A stretch of 64,000 nucleotides of DNA from a virus. Shown here in pieces: positions 44,869-60,797 of the stretch. Numbering within the stretch: the first letter of the stretch is position 1; the number at the start of each line of letters is the position of its first letter. The DNA lies in the IMG/VR virus record IMGVR_UViG_3300043466_003540, positions 1 to 64,000 of that record. One strand, given 5' to 3'. Position numbers and translations under genes: made by a program. The notes below the pieces were generated by a model that saw nothing but the letters and a program-made list of their open reading frames with translations, was not told the DNA's origin and did not search any database.

Positions 44869-45249
44869 TTAAAAGTCTCCACCAAAAGCTATAACGTTAA
44901 AAGATTCTGAATTATTAGTTGTTGCTCTAAGTGAATGCCCAGAAGGTAACATAAAATTATTATAGGTAGATGTGGATGAAAACACAGCTTGAGTAGTAGA
45001 TGGAGTAACAGCAGTCACCATAACTTCTTGAAGTAAATAGTATGTTGAACCAGTGTATACCCATAGACGTACTACTCCCGCGGTTGTAGTTCCCGTCGAG
45101 ACGATGTTGATCTCGTCGATGCGTGAGCCGCTTGCTCCTGCGGTGAACACGGTACCTACGTTGGTAGGTGAGGTACGCGAAGTGTCGGCTGTTGCAATAT
45201 TAGCTGCCGAGACGCGAACAGTCGCGGCAAAATTTGGTGCTGCTGCCAT
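44869..45249 (-). CDS. Small virion-type structural protein
   Basis: A 126-residue beta-rich protein (TGTTTAGVVRLWVYTGSTYYLL, LPSGHSLRATTNNSESFNV). This type is frequent beside phage fibre genes and may be a fibre tip, trimer or decoration subunit. It is placed between the 1502-aa protein and the collagen-like fibres. No enzyme motif. Confidence 0.6.
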   Translation of the reverse strand: MAAAPNFAATVRVSAANIATADTSRTSPTNVGTVFTAGASGSRIDEINIVSTGTTTAGVVRLWVYTGSTYYLLQEVMVTAVTPSTTQAVFSSTSTYNNFMLPSGHSLRATTNNSESFNVIAFGGDF

Positions 45250-45274
45250 TTTTTATTTTTCCTTTTCTGTTAGT

Positions 45275-46567
<1,293 letters not shown>

Positions 46568-46627
46568 ATTACTCTCTTACTTCAGCAAAAGGATGGCACT
46601 ACTATACTACAAATTTGAACTTTCTAT

Positions 46628-46667
46628 ATAAAAAAACTGCCCACCTTCGTGAAAAGATGGGCAGTTT
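46628..46667 (-). terminator. Intrinsic terminator of the collagen-like gene at 46684
   Basis: On the - strand, AAACTGCCCA (58-67 read back) and TGGGCAGTTT (34-43) form a 10-bp stem with a 14-base loop. A U run follows (A run at 46628-46636 on the + strand). It lies 17 bases after the stop codon of the upstream gene. Confidence 0.88.
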
Positions 46668-46683
46668 CTACCTAATATTTAGG

Positions 46684-48831
<2,148 letters not shown>

Positions 48832-48924
48832 TCATTTCACTCGAGTGGGATGATTCCCAAAGCCAATTTTACCCTAAATAAAAAAGGTGATTAAAATAAA
48901 ATTAAACTCTAAATTCTTATTAAA

Positions 48925-51114
<2,190 letters not shown>

Positions 51115-51130
51115 TTTTTAACAGCTCCTT

Positions 51131-53431
<2,301 letters not shown>

Positions 53432-53577
53432 TAAATCTCCAAAATACTCTCACTCGAACACGTCTGAACGAGATAAAACTAAGCAGGTCTTTGCCTATTC
53501 TACAAGATTTTTAGTACTCTTACTTTTTATTTTATAAAAAAGTGTTTATAAATCTACCTTTATTATAGAGCACTTTT

Positions 53578-54780
53578 CTACCTGCTAGCTGGGATAATGC
53601 TTATATCTCTGCGAGGGTCATACCCTTCACCGATAACCATTGTTAAAACTCCAGCAGGAGATTCGAGCCCTGTTCTATCTCTAAACCAAGCAGAGCCAGG
53701 ATCTAGAGTCGGGCACTGCGCCCAGAAGCGAGGACCAATGTCCATACTTTTAAAGTGGTGGTAGTGGCCAGATAACCAAACATCGCAGTTGCCTAGCGCT
53801 GTTTGTCCCGCCGCTTGACCTGAAAGATATTTAATTGGGTCTCTAGATTGATGACCATGGAATAAGCCGAGCATAGTTCCATTTATATTTATTGCTAAAG
53901 TTTGATGGTCACTTTCTGGATATCTAAACTCAACGTGGGCTAAATTTGGATTCTCTGCGCAAGCATCTTGCACAGCGCTAGCAATTTCTGTGTTCCAACC
54001 ATCTGCTGGATTAGCCACTACTTGCCTAGTTACCTCGTCATGGTTTCCGTTAACTACTGGGACAACTACTCTGTCTGATATCTCAGCAAATGCTTTTATC
54101 TGAGACATTAATAGTCTACGGGCAACTCTTGTTTGCTCTGTGAGCCCTAAATCTGATGAAGCCTGACCTTGTAGTTTTCCATGCTGAGAAACATTTCCTT
54201 CTACATGGTCTCCTAATAATGCAATCACAGTTGTTCCTAGGCTTCTACCTATCTTGCGTAACTCTTTTAATCTATGGACTCCACCCTCAGTAGTTTGATG
54301 AATTCTTGCTACTGATTCTAAAGTCCCCCCGCCGCTACCTTTTTTACCAATTTGTTGGTCACTGGGAGCAAAGACAAAAGCAAACTCTCCCGCTACTTTT
54401 GTTTCTCTAGCGGCAGGTCTCCATTTTTTTATGTCCTCTATAAGTTTTTCTAAATCTAAATCATTTTCTTTTCTTATCATCTCGGCTGCAACTACATTTA
54501 TTCTTGCCGACTCTAACCACTCACCGTCATATCTTTGCCATCTAGATCTACGAACCGAGCGAACAATCCAGTCCTTTGGGTCTAAATTAAATTCTTTTAA
54601 AATTTCTATTGCATCTGGCAAGTTTCCTTCTGATCTAGGAATAGATACTAGGTATCCGCCAGCCTCATCTATCTCCATGCGGGGACGCCACGCTTCTGGA
54701 GTATTATTTTTTCTTATATCCGAGCCCGACTCTCCAGGAGATATAAGTGCGGCTAACCTTTCAGCCATAGACTCAGTCAT
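53578..54780 (-). CDS. Calcineurin-like metallophosphoesterase
   Basis: A 400-residue protein with the full metallophosphoesterase set: SDQQIGK (first aspartate), LLGDHVEGN, VNGNHDEVT and a terminal GHYHHFKS. A first ~110 residues of unknown role (VSIPRSEGN, SVRRSRWQRYDGEW) precede the domain. Phage members may act as nucleases, phosphatases or DNA/RNA ends processing enzymes. The gene overlaps its upstream neighbour by eight bases, so the two are coupled. Confidence 0.8.
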   Translation of the reverse strand: MTESMAERLAALISPGESGSDIRKNNTPEAWRPRMEIDEAGGYLVSIPRSEGNLPDAIEILKEFNLDPKDWIVRSVRRSRWQRYDGEWLESARINVVAAEMIRKENDLDLEKLIEDIKKWRPAARETKVAGEFAFVFAPSDQQIGKKGSGGGTLESVARIHQTTEGGVHRLKELRKIGRSLGTTVIALLGDHVEGNVSQHGKLQGQASSDLGLTEQTRVARRLLMSQIKAFAEISDRVVVPVVNGNHDEVTRQVVANPADGWNTEIASAVQDACAENPNLAHVEFRYPESDHQTLAININGTMLGLFHGHQSRDPIKYLSGQAAGQTALGNCDVWLSGHYHHFKSMDIGPRFWAQCPTLDPGSAWFRDRTGLESPAGVLTMVIGEGYDPRRDISIIPASR

Positions 54781-55078
54781 TATTTTTTTCTAACTTATCG
54801 TTTAAATGTTTTTTTAATTGATTAGTTTTCCCTATAAAACATCTACAGGCTCTTGCTCTGTGAAGTCTTACTGAAGCAAATGCAATGTTATGGCCTTCAC
54901 TAGATATAATCTCATGAATCTTTAAATTGGATACAGACCCGTTACCAGCTTTAGTAGAAAAGATTGCTTCTAAAGCCTCACGATCTTCATCACTTACTGT
55001 AAGTAATAATCTAGATACCCCACAAGGAAGGCCTGGTTCAGACCTAGTTGCTGTTTTTAGCTTCTCCGATAGGCTCAT
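54773..55078 (-). CDS. Small conserved protein coupled to the phosphoesterase
   Basis: A 101-residue protein (GLPCGVSRLLLTVSDEDREALEAIF, then RLHRARACRCF) with a pattern I associate with hypothetical actinophage proteins. The helical composition and CRC segment could bind nucleic acid. Its ribosome-binding site (AAAGGGG at 55088-55094) is half inside an 11-bp inverted repeat, which may control its translation. Function unknown. Confidence 0.58.
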   Translation of the reverse strand: MSLSEKLKTATRSEPGLPCGVSRLLLTVSDEDREALEAIFSTKAGNGSVSNLKIHEIISSEGHNIAFASVRLHRARACRCFIGKTNQLKKHLNDKLEKNND

Positions 55079-55079
55079 T

Positions 55080-55149
55080 TTAAAGTACCCCTTTCATATG
55101 TAAGTAAGTGTTCGTGTAAGTAAACACTGTTTTCATACGGGTACTTTAA
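55080..55149 (-). promoter_or_regulatory. Inverted repeat that can sequester the ribosome-binding site of the gene at 54773
   Basis: The arms at 55080-55090 and 55139-55149 are perfect 11-bp reverse complements. In the - strand RNA the downstream arm contains the GGG of the ribosome-binding site and ends one base before the AUG. Inside the 48-base loop is a second stem (AGTGTT/AACACT at 55107-55112 and 55123-55128), with direct repeats of TACTTACA. It could be a translation switch, a protein operator or a leader attenuator. Confidence 0.5.
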
Positions 55150-55205
55150 CGGTAAGTGCTACTTTTTCATAGCACCTAAGCAAACTTTTTTTCGGCGTGT
55201 CCTTT

Positions 55206-55544
55206 TTATGCTAAGTTGTTCTTTTTTGCCTCTACAGATGCTTGATGATTTGTATCTATCATCCCGAGGACAAGTTCTTTGATAATCTTAACTTCTGTCA
55301 TCATTTGATTATTGGTTTTGTCTATGGAGTTAACCCTGTCAGCCATAGACTGACCGCCATTAGGCCAAAGTTGGTATTCGACTTTATCCATTCTCTCTGA
55401 TAGAGTTCTACCTTCTCCATCTACCCCAATGGAGCCATCTATCCTTTTTGCTATTTTGTAAACTGAATACATAAAAATACAAAGGGCTGAGATTGCTCCT
55501 GTTATACCTACTATTTCATACCAAACTTGAGTACCATTGAACAT
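55206..55544 (-). CDS. Small membrane protein with coiled-coil tail
   Basis: A 112-residue protein with a hydrophobic segment near residues 10-30 (IVGITGAISALCIFMYSVY) and a helical, probably coiled-coil cytoplasmic part with DKVEYQLW and NNQMMTEVKIIKEL. It resembles the small single-span proteins of actinophages (DUF2746-like). A holin or lysis accessory role is possible but not shown. The gene reads away from the primase operon. Confidence 0.62.
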   Translation of the reverse strand: MFNGTQVWYEIVGITGAISALCIFMYSVYKIAKRIDGSIGVDGEGRTLSERMDKVEYQLWPNGGQSMADRVNSIDKTNNQMMTEVKIIKELVLGMIDTNHQASVEAKKNNLA

Positions 55545-55583
55545 GAAGTGGGAGCACCTATCTGACTATTGTTATAGTGACTT

Positions 55584-55613
55584 TTGACTAATGGTCTAAT
55601 TTTGACATATATT
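55584..55613 (+). promoter_or_regulatory. Possible promoter of the primase operon
   Basis: TTGACT (55584-55589) and TATATT (55608-55613) are separated by 18 bases, each with five of six consensus positions. A second TTGACA overlaps at 55602-55607. This lies in the 208-base divergent region before the excisionase-like gene, where a promoter is expected. The 208-base region also holds a repeated CTATAGTT (about 55671 and 55718) but no gene. Confidence 0.45.
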
Positions 55614-55752
55614 TGGGTATCTTATTTTTTTATATTGGCGAGTCTCTTCCCTTTTTGTTTTAAAAGCTCTATAGTTTTAATATTGCGTAAATGGTTCAAA
55701 TTTATCAAAACCTGGTCTATAGTTCGTCAACGATTTGTGTAAGGAAGGGGCC

Positions 55753-55983
55753 GTGGCTTTGATACAAGGACAAAAAAGACTAAGCATAAGAGCCACTGCT
55801 CTAAGATACGGAATACCATCTAGAGTTGTTGCCAGAGCGGTATGGCTCGGAGAATTAAGTGCAATTAAAACAACTACTGAAACTGGAAGAGAAAGAGTTT
55901 ATATTCTTATTCAAGATGCGGATAACTGGTTTTCTTCACTACCAATTACTCTAGAAACTGCTTATGTAAGTGGGTCAAAATGA
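55753..55983 (+). CDS. Excisionase-like winged helix DNA-binding protein
   Basis: A 76-residue protein. I chose GTG at 55753 because AAGGAAGGGG (55741-55750) sits in front of it; a TTG at 55735 is less likely. The core (SIRATALRYGIPSRVVARAVWLGELSAIK) matches the MerR/excisionase-like winged helix used by Xis and by small repressors. It overlaps the primase gene by ATGA and so probably serves replication control or excision. With a serine recombinase further along, an Xis role is possible. Confidence 0.68.
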   Translation: MALIQGQKRLSIRATALRYGIPSRVVARAVWLGELSAIKTTTETGRERVYILIQDADNWFSSLPITLETAYVSGSK

Positions 55984-58598
55984 GTACATGGGAGTACGCA
56001 AATAACAGACTTGCACCAGGGGCGCAATGGTATGCAGAACAAGGTTGGAAAATTCTTCCATGTTATGGAATAGCAAATGGAAGATGTAGTTGTAACTCTT
56101 CACACGCAGAACCAAAAGATACTGGTAAACACCCAGCAATAAATCAATGGAACACATCTGCTACATCTGATGTAAATAAAGTTTCTGAATGGTGGGCGTC
56201 TCAACCTGATTACAACATTGGTGTTTTCTGTCGTCCTAGTGGATTTTTAGTAATTGATATTGACCCACGTGCTGGTGGCCCAGAATCATTTGAAAAGTTT
56301 GAAGAGCTGATTGAAGGAGCACTTCCACCAACTGTAGAAGCGATAACTGGTGAATACACAATTGGTGGCGGAAAAGCCATGCGTGGTCGTCACTTATTTT
56401 ACAAGTGCAGTGAGTCAGAAGATTTAGTTGGAAACTTAAATAAACAAGGCTTAAAAGGCGTTGATATTAAGCACAATGGTTATGTTCTTATTGCACCTTC
56501 TAGACACTTTTCAGGTCACTGTTATGAGTGGGTAAAGGGCAAGGGCCCTCATGAAATGGAAATGGCTCAAGCGCCAGAAGAGCTACTAAGTGTTTTAAGA
56601 AAAAGAACAAAGAGGTCTAGCGGTACTGATGTTGGTACTGGAGATTGGTCTTCAATATTTGAAGATTTAGAGTACTCAGGTAAAAAAGTTGATATTGATA
56701 AAGTTCTTGAAGAAGGTATTGAAGAAGGTAACCGTGCAGTCGGTCTTTATGAACTTGCTTGTGCACTTGCAAATAAGTTTCCTGTAAATACTGAAGCAGG
56801 TCGTCTTGCTGTTGAGTCTTTGATGATTCGATTCAATGCTGAAAAAGTTAAGCCTCCTATGCCACTTGAGGGAACTAACAGCGTAATGATGCACACTCGA
56901 CGTGCAATTGATTTTGTTATAAAAAATCCTAAATCAAATAGAGTATGGCCTGGGCTTCAAGAATGGTCTGTACGTTCTCAAGAAGAATCTAGAGCGTCTT
57001 CAAAGGGAACATCTGTAGAAAAAATAACACCAGTTTTGGGAGTTGTTCATCCTCCTACTCCTAGCACTAGAAATAGTGCAATAACTAGTTCTATTGAAAG
57101 TGGCTACACAAACGACCAAGTTTTATCTGCTAAGAATTTAGACATCCCTCAAGATACGGATGCGATATCTGTTGAAGATGGTGGAGAAGAAGGTAAGCGA
57201 AGTCTTACAGATATTGGAAATGGTCGTAGATTAGTAGATACTTTTAGAGATGTAGTTAGGTATACACCTGGTTTAGGCTGGTTTCATTGGAATAATGGTT
57301 ACTGGAAACCAGATGCCGAAGGCTTAGAAGTTAAAGAGTTATCAAAAATGATTCCTACTCTTATTGCCAGCGAGATTGTTAAATATGATGACCCAGATAA
57401 ACAAGGCGAAGTTATTAAGTGGGCTCAGCAAACAAAATCAATTGGTCGTCTTCGCTCTGCAATTGAAGCAGGAAACTCTGACCCTAGAATTAATAGATAT
57501 GTAGAAGAGTGGGACAAGGATGAAAATTTATTAGGTGTAATGAATGGTGTTATTGACCTTAAAACAGGAGAGTTGTTAAAGAATCGTCCTGACCTATTTA
57601 TAACTAGAAGAGCACCAGTTGGATACATTGTTGGTCAAAGAAATGTCCGTTGGGAACAATTCTTAGACTTTGCTACTAATGGAGATAAAGAGTTCCAAGA
57701 GTGGTTACAACGTGCTGCTGGTTACTCTCTCACTGGTTCTAGAAAATATGATGTTATGTTTCTAGTTTACGGTCCTGCTGGTTCTGGTAAGAATACTTTT
57801 GTTGAAGCACTAGTTAAGTGTTTAGGTACCCAGCAATATGCTTGGCCTTTGGACTCAAGTATTCTTGCGCAAAATGATGGTAGAGCAAATAGCCAAGACC
57901 TTTACCACTGGGCTGAGTTGCGTGGACGTCGAATGGTGTGGGTAGATGAGTTACCTGAGTCTGAAAGACTAAAAGAAAACTCAGTTAAGAAATTAACTGG
58001 TTCTTCTGAAATCTCTGCTCGTTCTCCTGGTGAAAAACCTTTTACTTTTAGTTCTCGTGCAAAACTATGGGTAAGTACTAATCACAGACCAGTAATTACT
58101 GATGATGCTATGTGGAGACGTATTAGACCAGTTCCATTTTTGCATGTGCCAGAAAGTCCTGACCCAGAGTTAAAAGAATACATATTTGACCCAGATGGTG
58201 CACTCAGTGCTGTTCTTGCTTGGGCAGTAGAAGGAGCAATTAAAGTTTTAGGCTCTGGCTCTAAAGATGGTCTTGGTTGGTGTCGAGTTGTTAGCGAAGC
58301 GGCCGAGATATATAGAAAGAATGAAGACAGAATTGGTTTGTTCTTAAATGAAGAGACTAATGAAAATGCGGGCTCTACTTTATCTGTAAAAACGCTTTAC
58401 ACTGTTTACAGAGCATGGAGTGAAGAACGTGGAGAAAAGCCACTTACTCAGATTGCATTCCACAGAAAACTTATGGATAGAAACTTAACTATTGTTGGTT
58501 CTGGTTCTCAAGCAACAGTTGGTGGACGTTCTCTCATTCCGAGAGCAGTTCCTTCTGGAGAAGTAGATTGGTCTGTTGCATCTAGATTTGCTAGATAA
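55980..58598 (+). CDS. Primase-helicase (PrimPol plus D5/P4-type helicase)
   Basis: An 872-residue protein. The N-terminal prim-pol domain has YAEQGWKILPCYG and FLVIDIDPRAGG (catalytic D-I-D near residue 90-92). A cysteine pair (CSC near residue 33) and a long linker follow, then a D5_N region and a superfamily 3 helicase: Walker A GPAGSGKNT near residues 597-605, Walker B MVWVDELPE near 652-659, sensor KLWVSTNHRP near 696. It would prime and unwind DNA for the polymerase at 17228. The window places it far from that gene, in a separate operon. Confidence 0.92.
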   Translation: MSTWEYANNRLAPGAQWYAEQGWKILPCYGIANGRCSCNSSHAEPKDTGKHPAINQWNTSATSDVNKVSEWWASQPDYNIGVFCRPSGFLVIDIDPRAGGPESFEKFEELIEGALPPTVEAITGEYTIGGGKAMRGRHLFYKCSESEDLVGNLNKQGLKGVDIKHNGYVLIAPSRHFSGHCYEWVKGKGPHEMEMAQAPEELLSVLRKRTKRSSGTDVGTGDWSSIFEDLEYSGKKVDIDKVLEEGIEEGNRAVGLYELACALANKFPVNTEAGRLAVESLMIRFNAEKVKPPMPLEGTNSVMMHTRRAIDFVIKNPKSNRVWPGLQEWSVRSQEESRASSKGTSVEKITPVLGVVHPPTPSTRNSAITSSIESGYTNDQVLSAKNLDIPQDTDAISVEDGGEEGKRSLTDIGNGRRLVDTFRDVVRYTPGLGWFHWNNGYWKPDAEGLEVKELSKMIPTLIASEIVKYDDPDKQGEVIKWAQQTKSIGRLRSAIEAGNSDPRINRYVEEWDKDENLLGVMNGVIDLKTGELLKNRPDLFITRRAPVGYIVGQRNVRWEQFLDFATNGDKEFQEWLQRAAGYSLTGSRKYDVMFLVYGPAGSGKNTFVEALVKCLGTQQYAWPLDSSILAQNDGRANSQDLYHWAELRGRRMVWVDELPESERLKENSVKKLTGSSEISARSPGEKPFTFSSRAKLWVSTNHRPVITDDAMWRRIRPVPFLHVPESPDPELKEYIFDPDGALSAVLAWAVEGAIKVLGSGSKDGLGWCRVVSEAAEIYRKNEDRIGLFLNEETNENAGSTLSVKTLYTVYRAWSEERGEKPLTQIAFHRKLMDRNLTIVGSGSQATVGGRSLIPRAVPSGEVDWSVASRFAR

Positions 58599-58618
58599 CT
58601 TTTAATGCTAAATAAATT

Positions 58619-60037
58619 TTAATTAGCCTTAAAAACCCTAGACCCACCACTTCTTCCACCTGAACCGCCTCTAAAACTTGGGAGTCTTCTGGCGGCTGGA
58701 GATTTTGCGGTTAACTTTCCACCAATAAATCCTTTAGGTGGTTTAATAAGTAAAGCCGTTAAAGCATGGACTAAAGCGTCTACTCTATCTGGAGACTTTC
58801 CTTCACCAGGAATCCATGCAGTCATTTGGTCTTCTAACTCTGCAATGTATCCAATATGATGAACTCTTTCTTGTTCATATGCAAGAACTACTGGCTCTGC
58901 TCTAAGTTGTTTTCCATGCTTAGAGTGAACTTCAAATACTTTTACGTTGGGGTCAATAGCATTAATAGCATTAGTAACTAGTGCTCCACCTTGATTTACT
59001 TCTGCTACAACTGGTGCCCCCCAGCGTCTAGCCATCTCTACAACTTTATTTGCCCACACTTCTGGGGAACCGTGGATGGTTGCATCCTCTAAAACCCAAG
59101 CGTGACGTTTATATAAATCTCTATCAGCAGTAGATGCAACTACAACAATTCCACAGGAGTCCCGAGGATTTTCTGCAACGGAGGGGTCAACGCCAATAAC
59201 TCTTAAAGGAGTGTGAGGTGGTAAAACATTTTGTCTAGCCTTACTTATCATCTCTATTGTCCACAATGCACCTTCAATGGAGTCAAGCATTTCTCCATAG
59301 AGTTCCTGCTTTGCTAGCCGTGTGCCTTCGTAAACTCCCATAATTGTGTCTAGATATGCAGAGCTCAAGTTTCCAGAGTTATCCATAGTAGAGCCTCTAG
59401 TAACAACAACTTTCTTACCTTTCTTTTCTTCTTCTAACAAAGAGTAAAGAAGCGGTACACGCTTAGGAGTTGTTGTAATCATAATTTGTGGGTTAGCACC
59501 TAAACGAGTTCCCACACGTAAGTTATCAAAAGCAGTCATACCAGCAGCATCTGGAGTCTGTCTCCATGCGGCTACTTCGTCCCCCCAAGCATGTGTAAAT
59601 TGGGGTCCACGAAGTGAGTCTGGTTCATCAGCAGTAAAACAGGTTGCAGTATTTCCGTTAGGCCAAGTCAATCGACGTTTAGATGGTTCATACAATGGAC
59701 GCTCACTTGGTGGAGTCACATTCATAATTCCTGATTCACCTTCAACAAGAACGTCACGCACATCTGCTGCAGTACGAGCAACAAGTGCAAAACGTCTTTG
59801 ACCAGTGTTTGTGTACTTTGCTGTCTCTCTTACCCACTCAGCTGCTGCTCTTGTTTTTCCAGCACCACGACCAGCAAGATAAATCCAAATATTCCAATCA
59901 CCTTCAGGGGATTGTTGTTCTGGACGTGCCCAAGAGTGCCAATCCCAGAGAAGAACTTCTGGGTCTAAGTCAGCAAGTATTGCAGCTTTTTCTTCTGGAG
60001 AAAGAAGAGATATCTTCTCCATAAAACTTTGTCCCAT
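58619..60037 (-). CDS. terL: Terminase large subunit
   Basis: A 472-residue packaging motor. Walker A is GRGAGKT at residues 56-62, Walker B THAWGDE at 148-154 (D153, E154). The nuclease domain starts with VIGVDPSVAENP near residue 277 and ends with the DALVHALTAL segment near the C-terminus. It is encoded opposite to the head genes at the left of the window, which is unusual. The gene converges with the primase gene; only 20 bases lie between the two stop codons. Confidence 0.93.
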   Translation of the reverse strand: MGQSFMEKISLLSPEEKAAILADLDPEVLLWDWHSWARPEQQSPEGDWNIWIYLAGRGAGKTRAAAEWVRETAKYTNTGQRRFALVARTAADVRDVLVEGESGIMNVTPPSERPLYEPSKRRLTWPNGNTATCFTADEPDSLRGPQFTHAWGDEVAAWRQTPDAAGMTAFDNLRVGTRLGANPQIMITTTPKRVPLLYSLLEEEKKGKKVVVTRGSTMDNSGNLSSAYLDTIMGVYEGTRLAKQELYGEMLDSIEGALWTIEMISKARQNVLPPHTPLRVIGVDPSVAENPRDSCGIVVVASTADRDLYKRHAWVLEDATIHGSPEVWANKVVEMARRWGAPVVAEVNQGGALVTNAINAIDPNVKVFEVHSKHGKQLRAEPVVLAYEQERVHHIGYIAELEDQMTAWIPGEGKSPDRVDALVHALTALLIKPPKGFIGGKLTAKSPAARRLPSFRGGSGGRSGGSRVFKAN

Positions 60038-60039
60038 AC

Positions 60040-60507
60040 TTAAACTCTACTCGCTCTACTAAGACTTCTTTGTACTCCATAATATAAAGGAGCCGCGGAA
60101 TTGAGCCCTAATCCCTTTGCTAAATCTTGTAAAGAAAATCCATTTATATATTCTTTTGTAAGTTGATTATGATAAAAAACAGATCCACCATCTTCTTTTG
60201 CTTTTTTTATTCTCTCTATTGCATTAGGCAATTCTGATATATCTGCTTTTCTCTCTTGTTTAATGCTTGAGATAGAGACTTTTTCCATGATAATTCTTCG
60301 TCTAATTCCAGGGTATGCAACTTTGAGTGCTTTTGCTAGTTCAGGAAGATTCCCGTCTAAAGAAGAAAACTCAACTAAAAGTCTTGTGTACTCTCTACTT
60401 GCTCTATGAGCAGGAGTGTCTTGTTTTCTTGAGCCGTAAGCCTTTTTTGCCAGTGGAAAAAGTGCTTCAATTTTAACCTTATATTCGGCTACTAGCTCTG
60501 AACTCAT
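60040..60507 (-). CDS. Probable terminase small subunit
   Basis: A 155-residue helical protein, directly upstream of the large subunit (two-base gap). Residues about 45-75 and 120-150 are helix-turn-helix like (LPELAKALKVAYPGIRRRI, and GFSLQDLAKGLGLNSAAPLYYGVQ). The position and DNA-binding look fit the small terminase subunit, but I cannot match it to a known family. It could also be a HTH regulator of packaging. Confidence 0.55.
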   Translation of the reverse strand: MSSELVAEYKVKIEALFPLAKKAYGSRKQDTPAHRASREYTRLLVEFSSLDGNLPELAKALKVAYPGIRRRIIMEKVSISSIKQERKADISELPNAIERIKKAKEDGGSVFYHNQLTKEYINGFSLQDLAKGLGLNSAAPLYYGVQRSLSRASRV

Positions 60508-60604
60508 TATTCTCCATTATGCTTATTGTATCTATAGCATACTAGAGATTTTAGGCTACGGGTTTTACGACTCGCTAGGCAATATATTTTTAGTATAAAA
60601 GCTA

Positions 60605-60790
60605 TTATTCTTCTTTTTCAGCTTTTTCTCTAATTCCTATAGTGGCAAACCACAGGGCGACTGAGGCTATTGTTACATACCCTACAACTGTTTTTGCACT
60701 GCCCTCTAGTACAACCCAGGCGACAAAAAAACCAAGAAATGTAAAGTTTTCATTTAGAGCTGCAAAGCCCCATTTCTTTAGCGATTTCAT
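60605..60790 (-). CDS. Small membrane protein with two spans (holin-like?)
   Basis: A 61-residue protein with two hydrophobic spans (FTFLGFFVAWVVL and VGYVTIASVALWFATIGI) and a charged C-terminus (REKAEKEE), which is a holin-like layout. I chose the ATG at 60790 (MKSLKKWG, with AGGA close in front) over one at 60826, which would overlap the surface protein gene. Similar small membrane proteins are found in many actinophages. No endolysin is next to it, so holin is only a suggestion. Confidence 0.55.
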   Translation of the reverse strand: MKSLKKWGFAALNENFTFLGFFVAWVVLEGSAKTVVGYVTIASVALWFATIGIREKAEKEE

Positions 60791-60797
60791 ATTCCTA

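Noticed and set aside
55680-55730. A GGTTCAAAT sequence like the T-loop of a tRNA
   Set aside because: No acceptor stem, D-arm or anticodon arm could be drawn around it.
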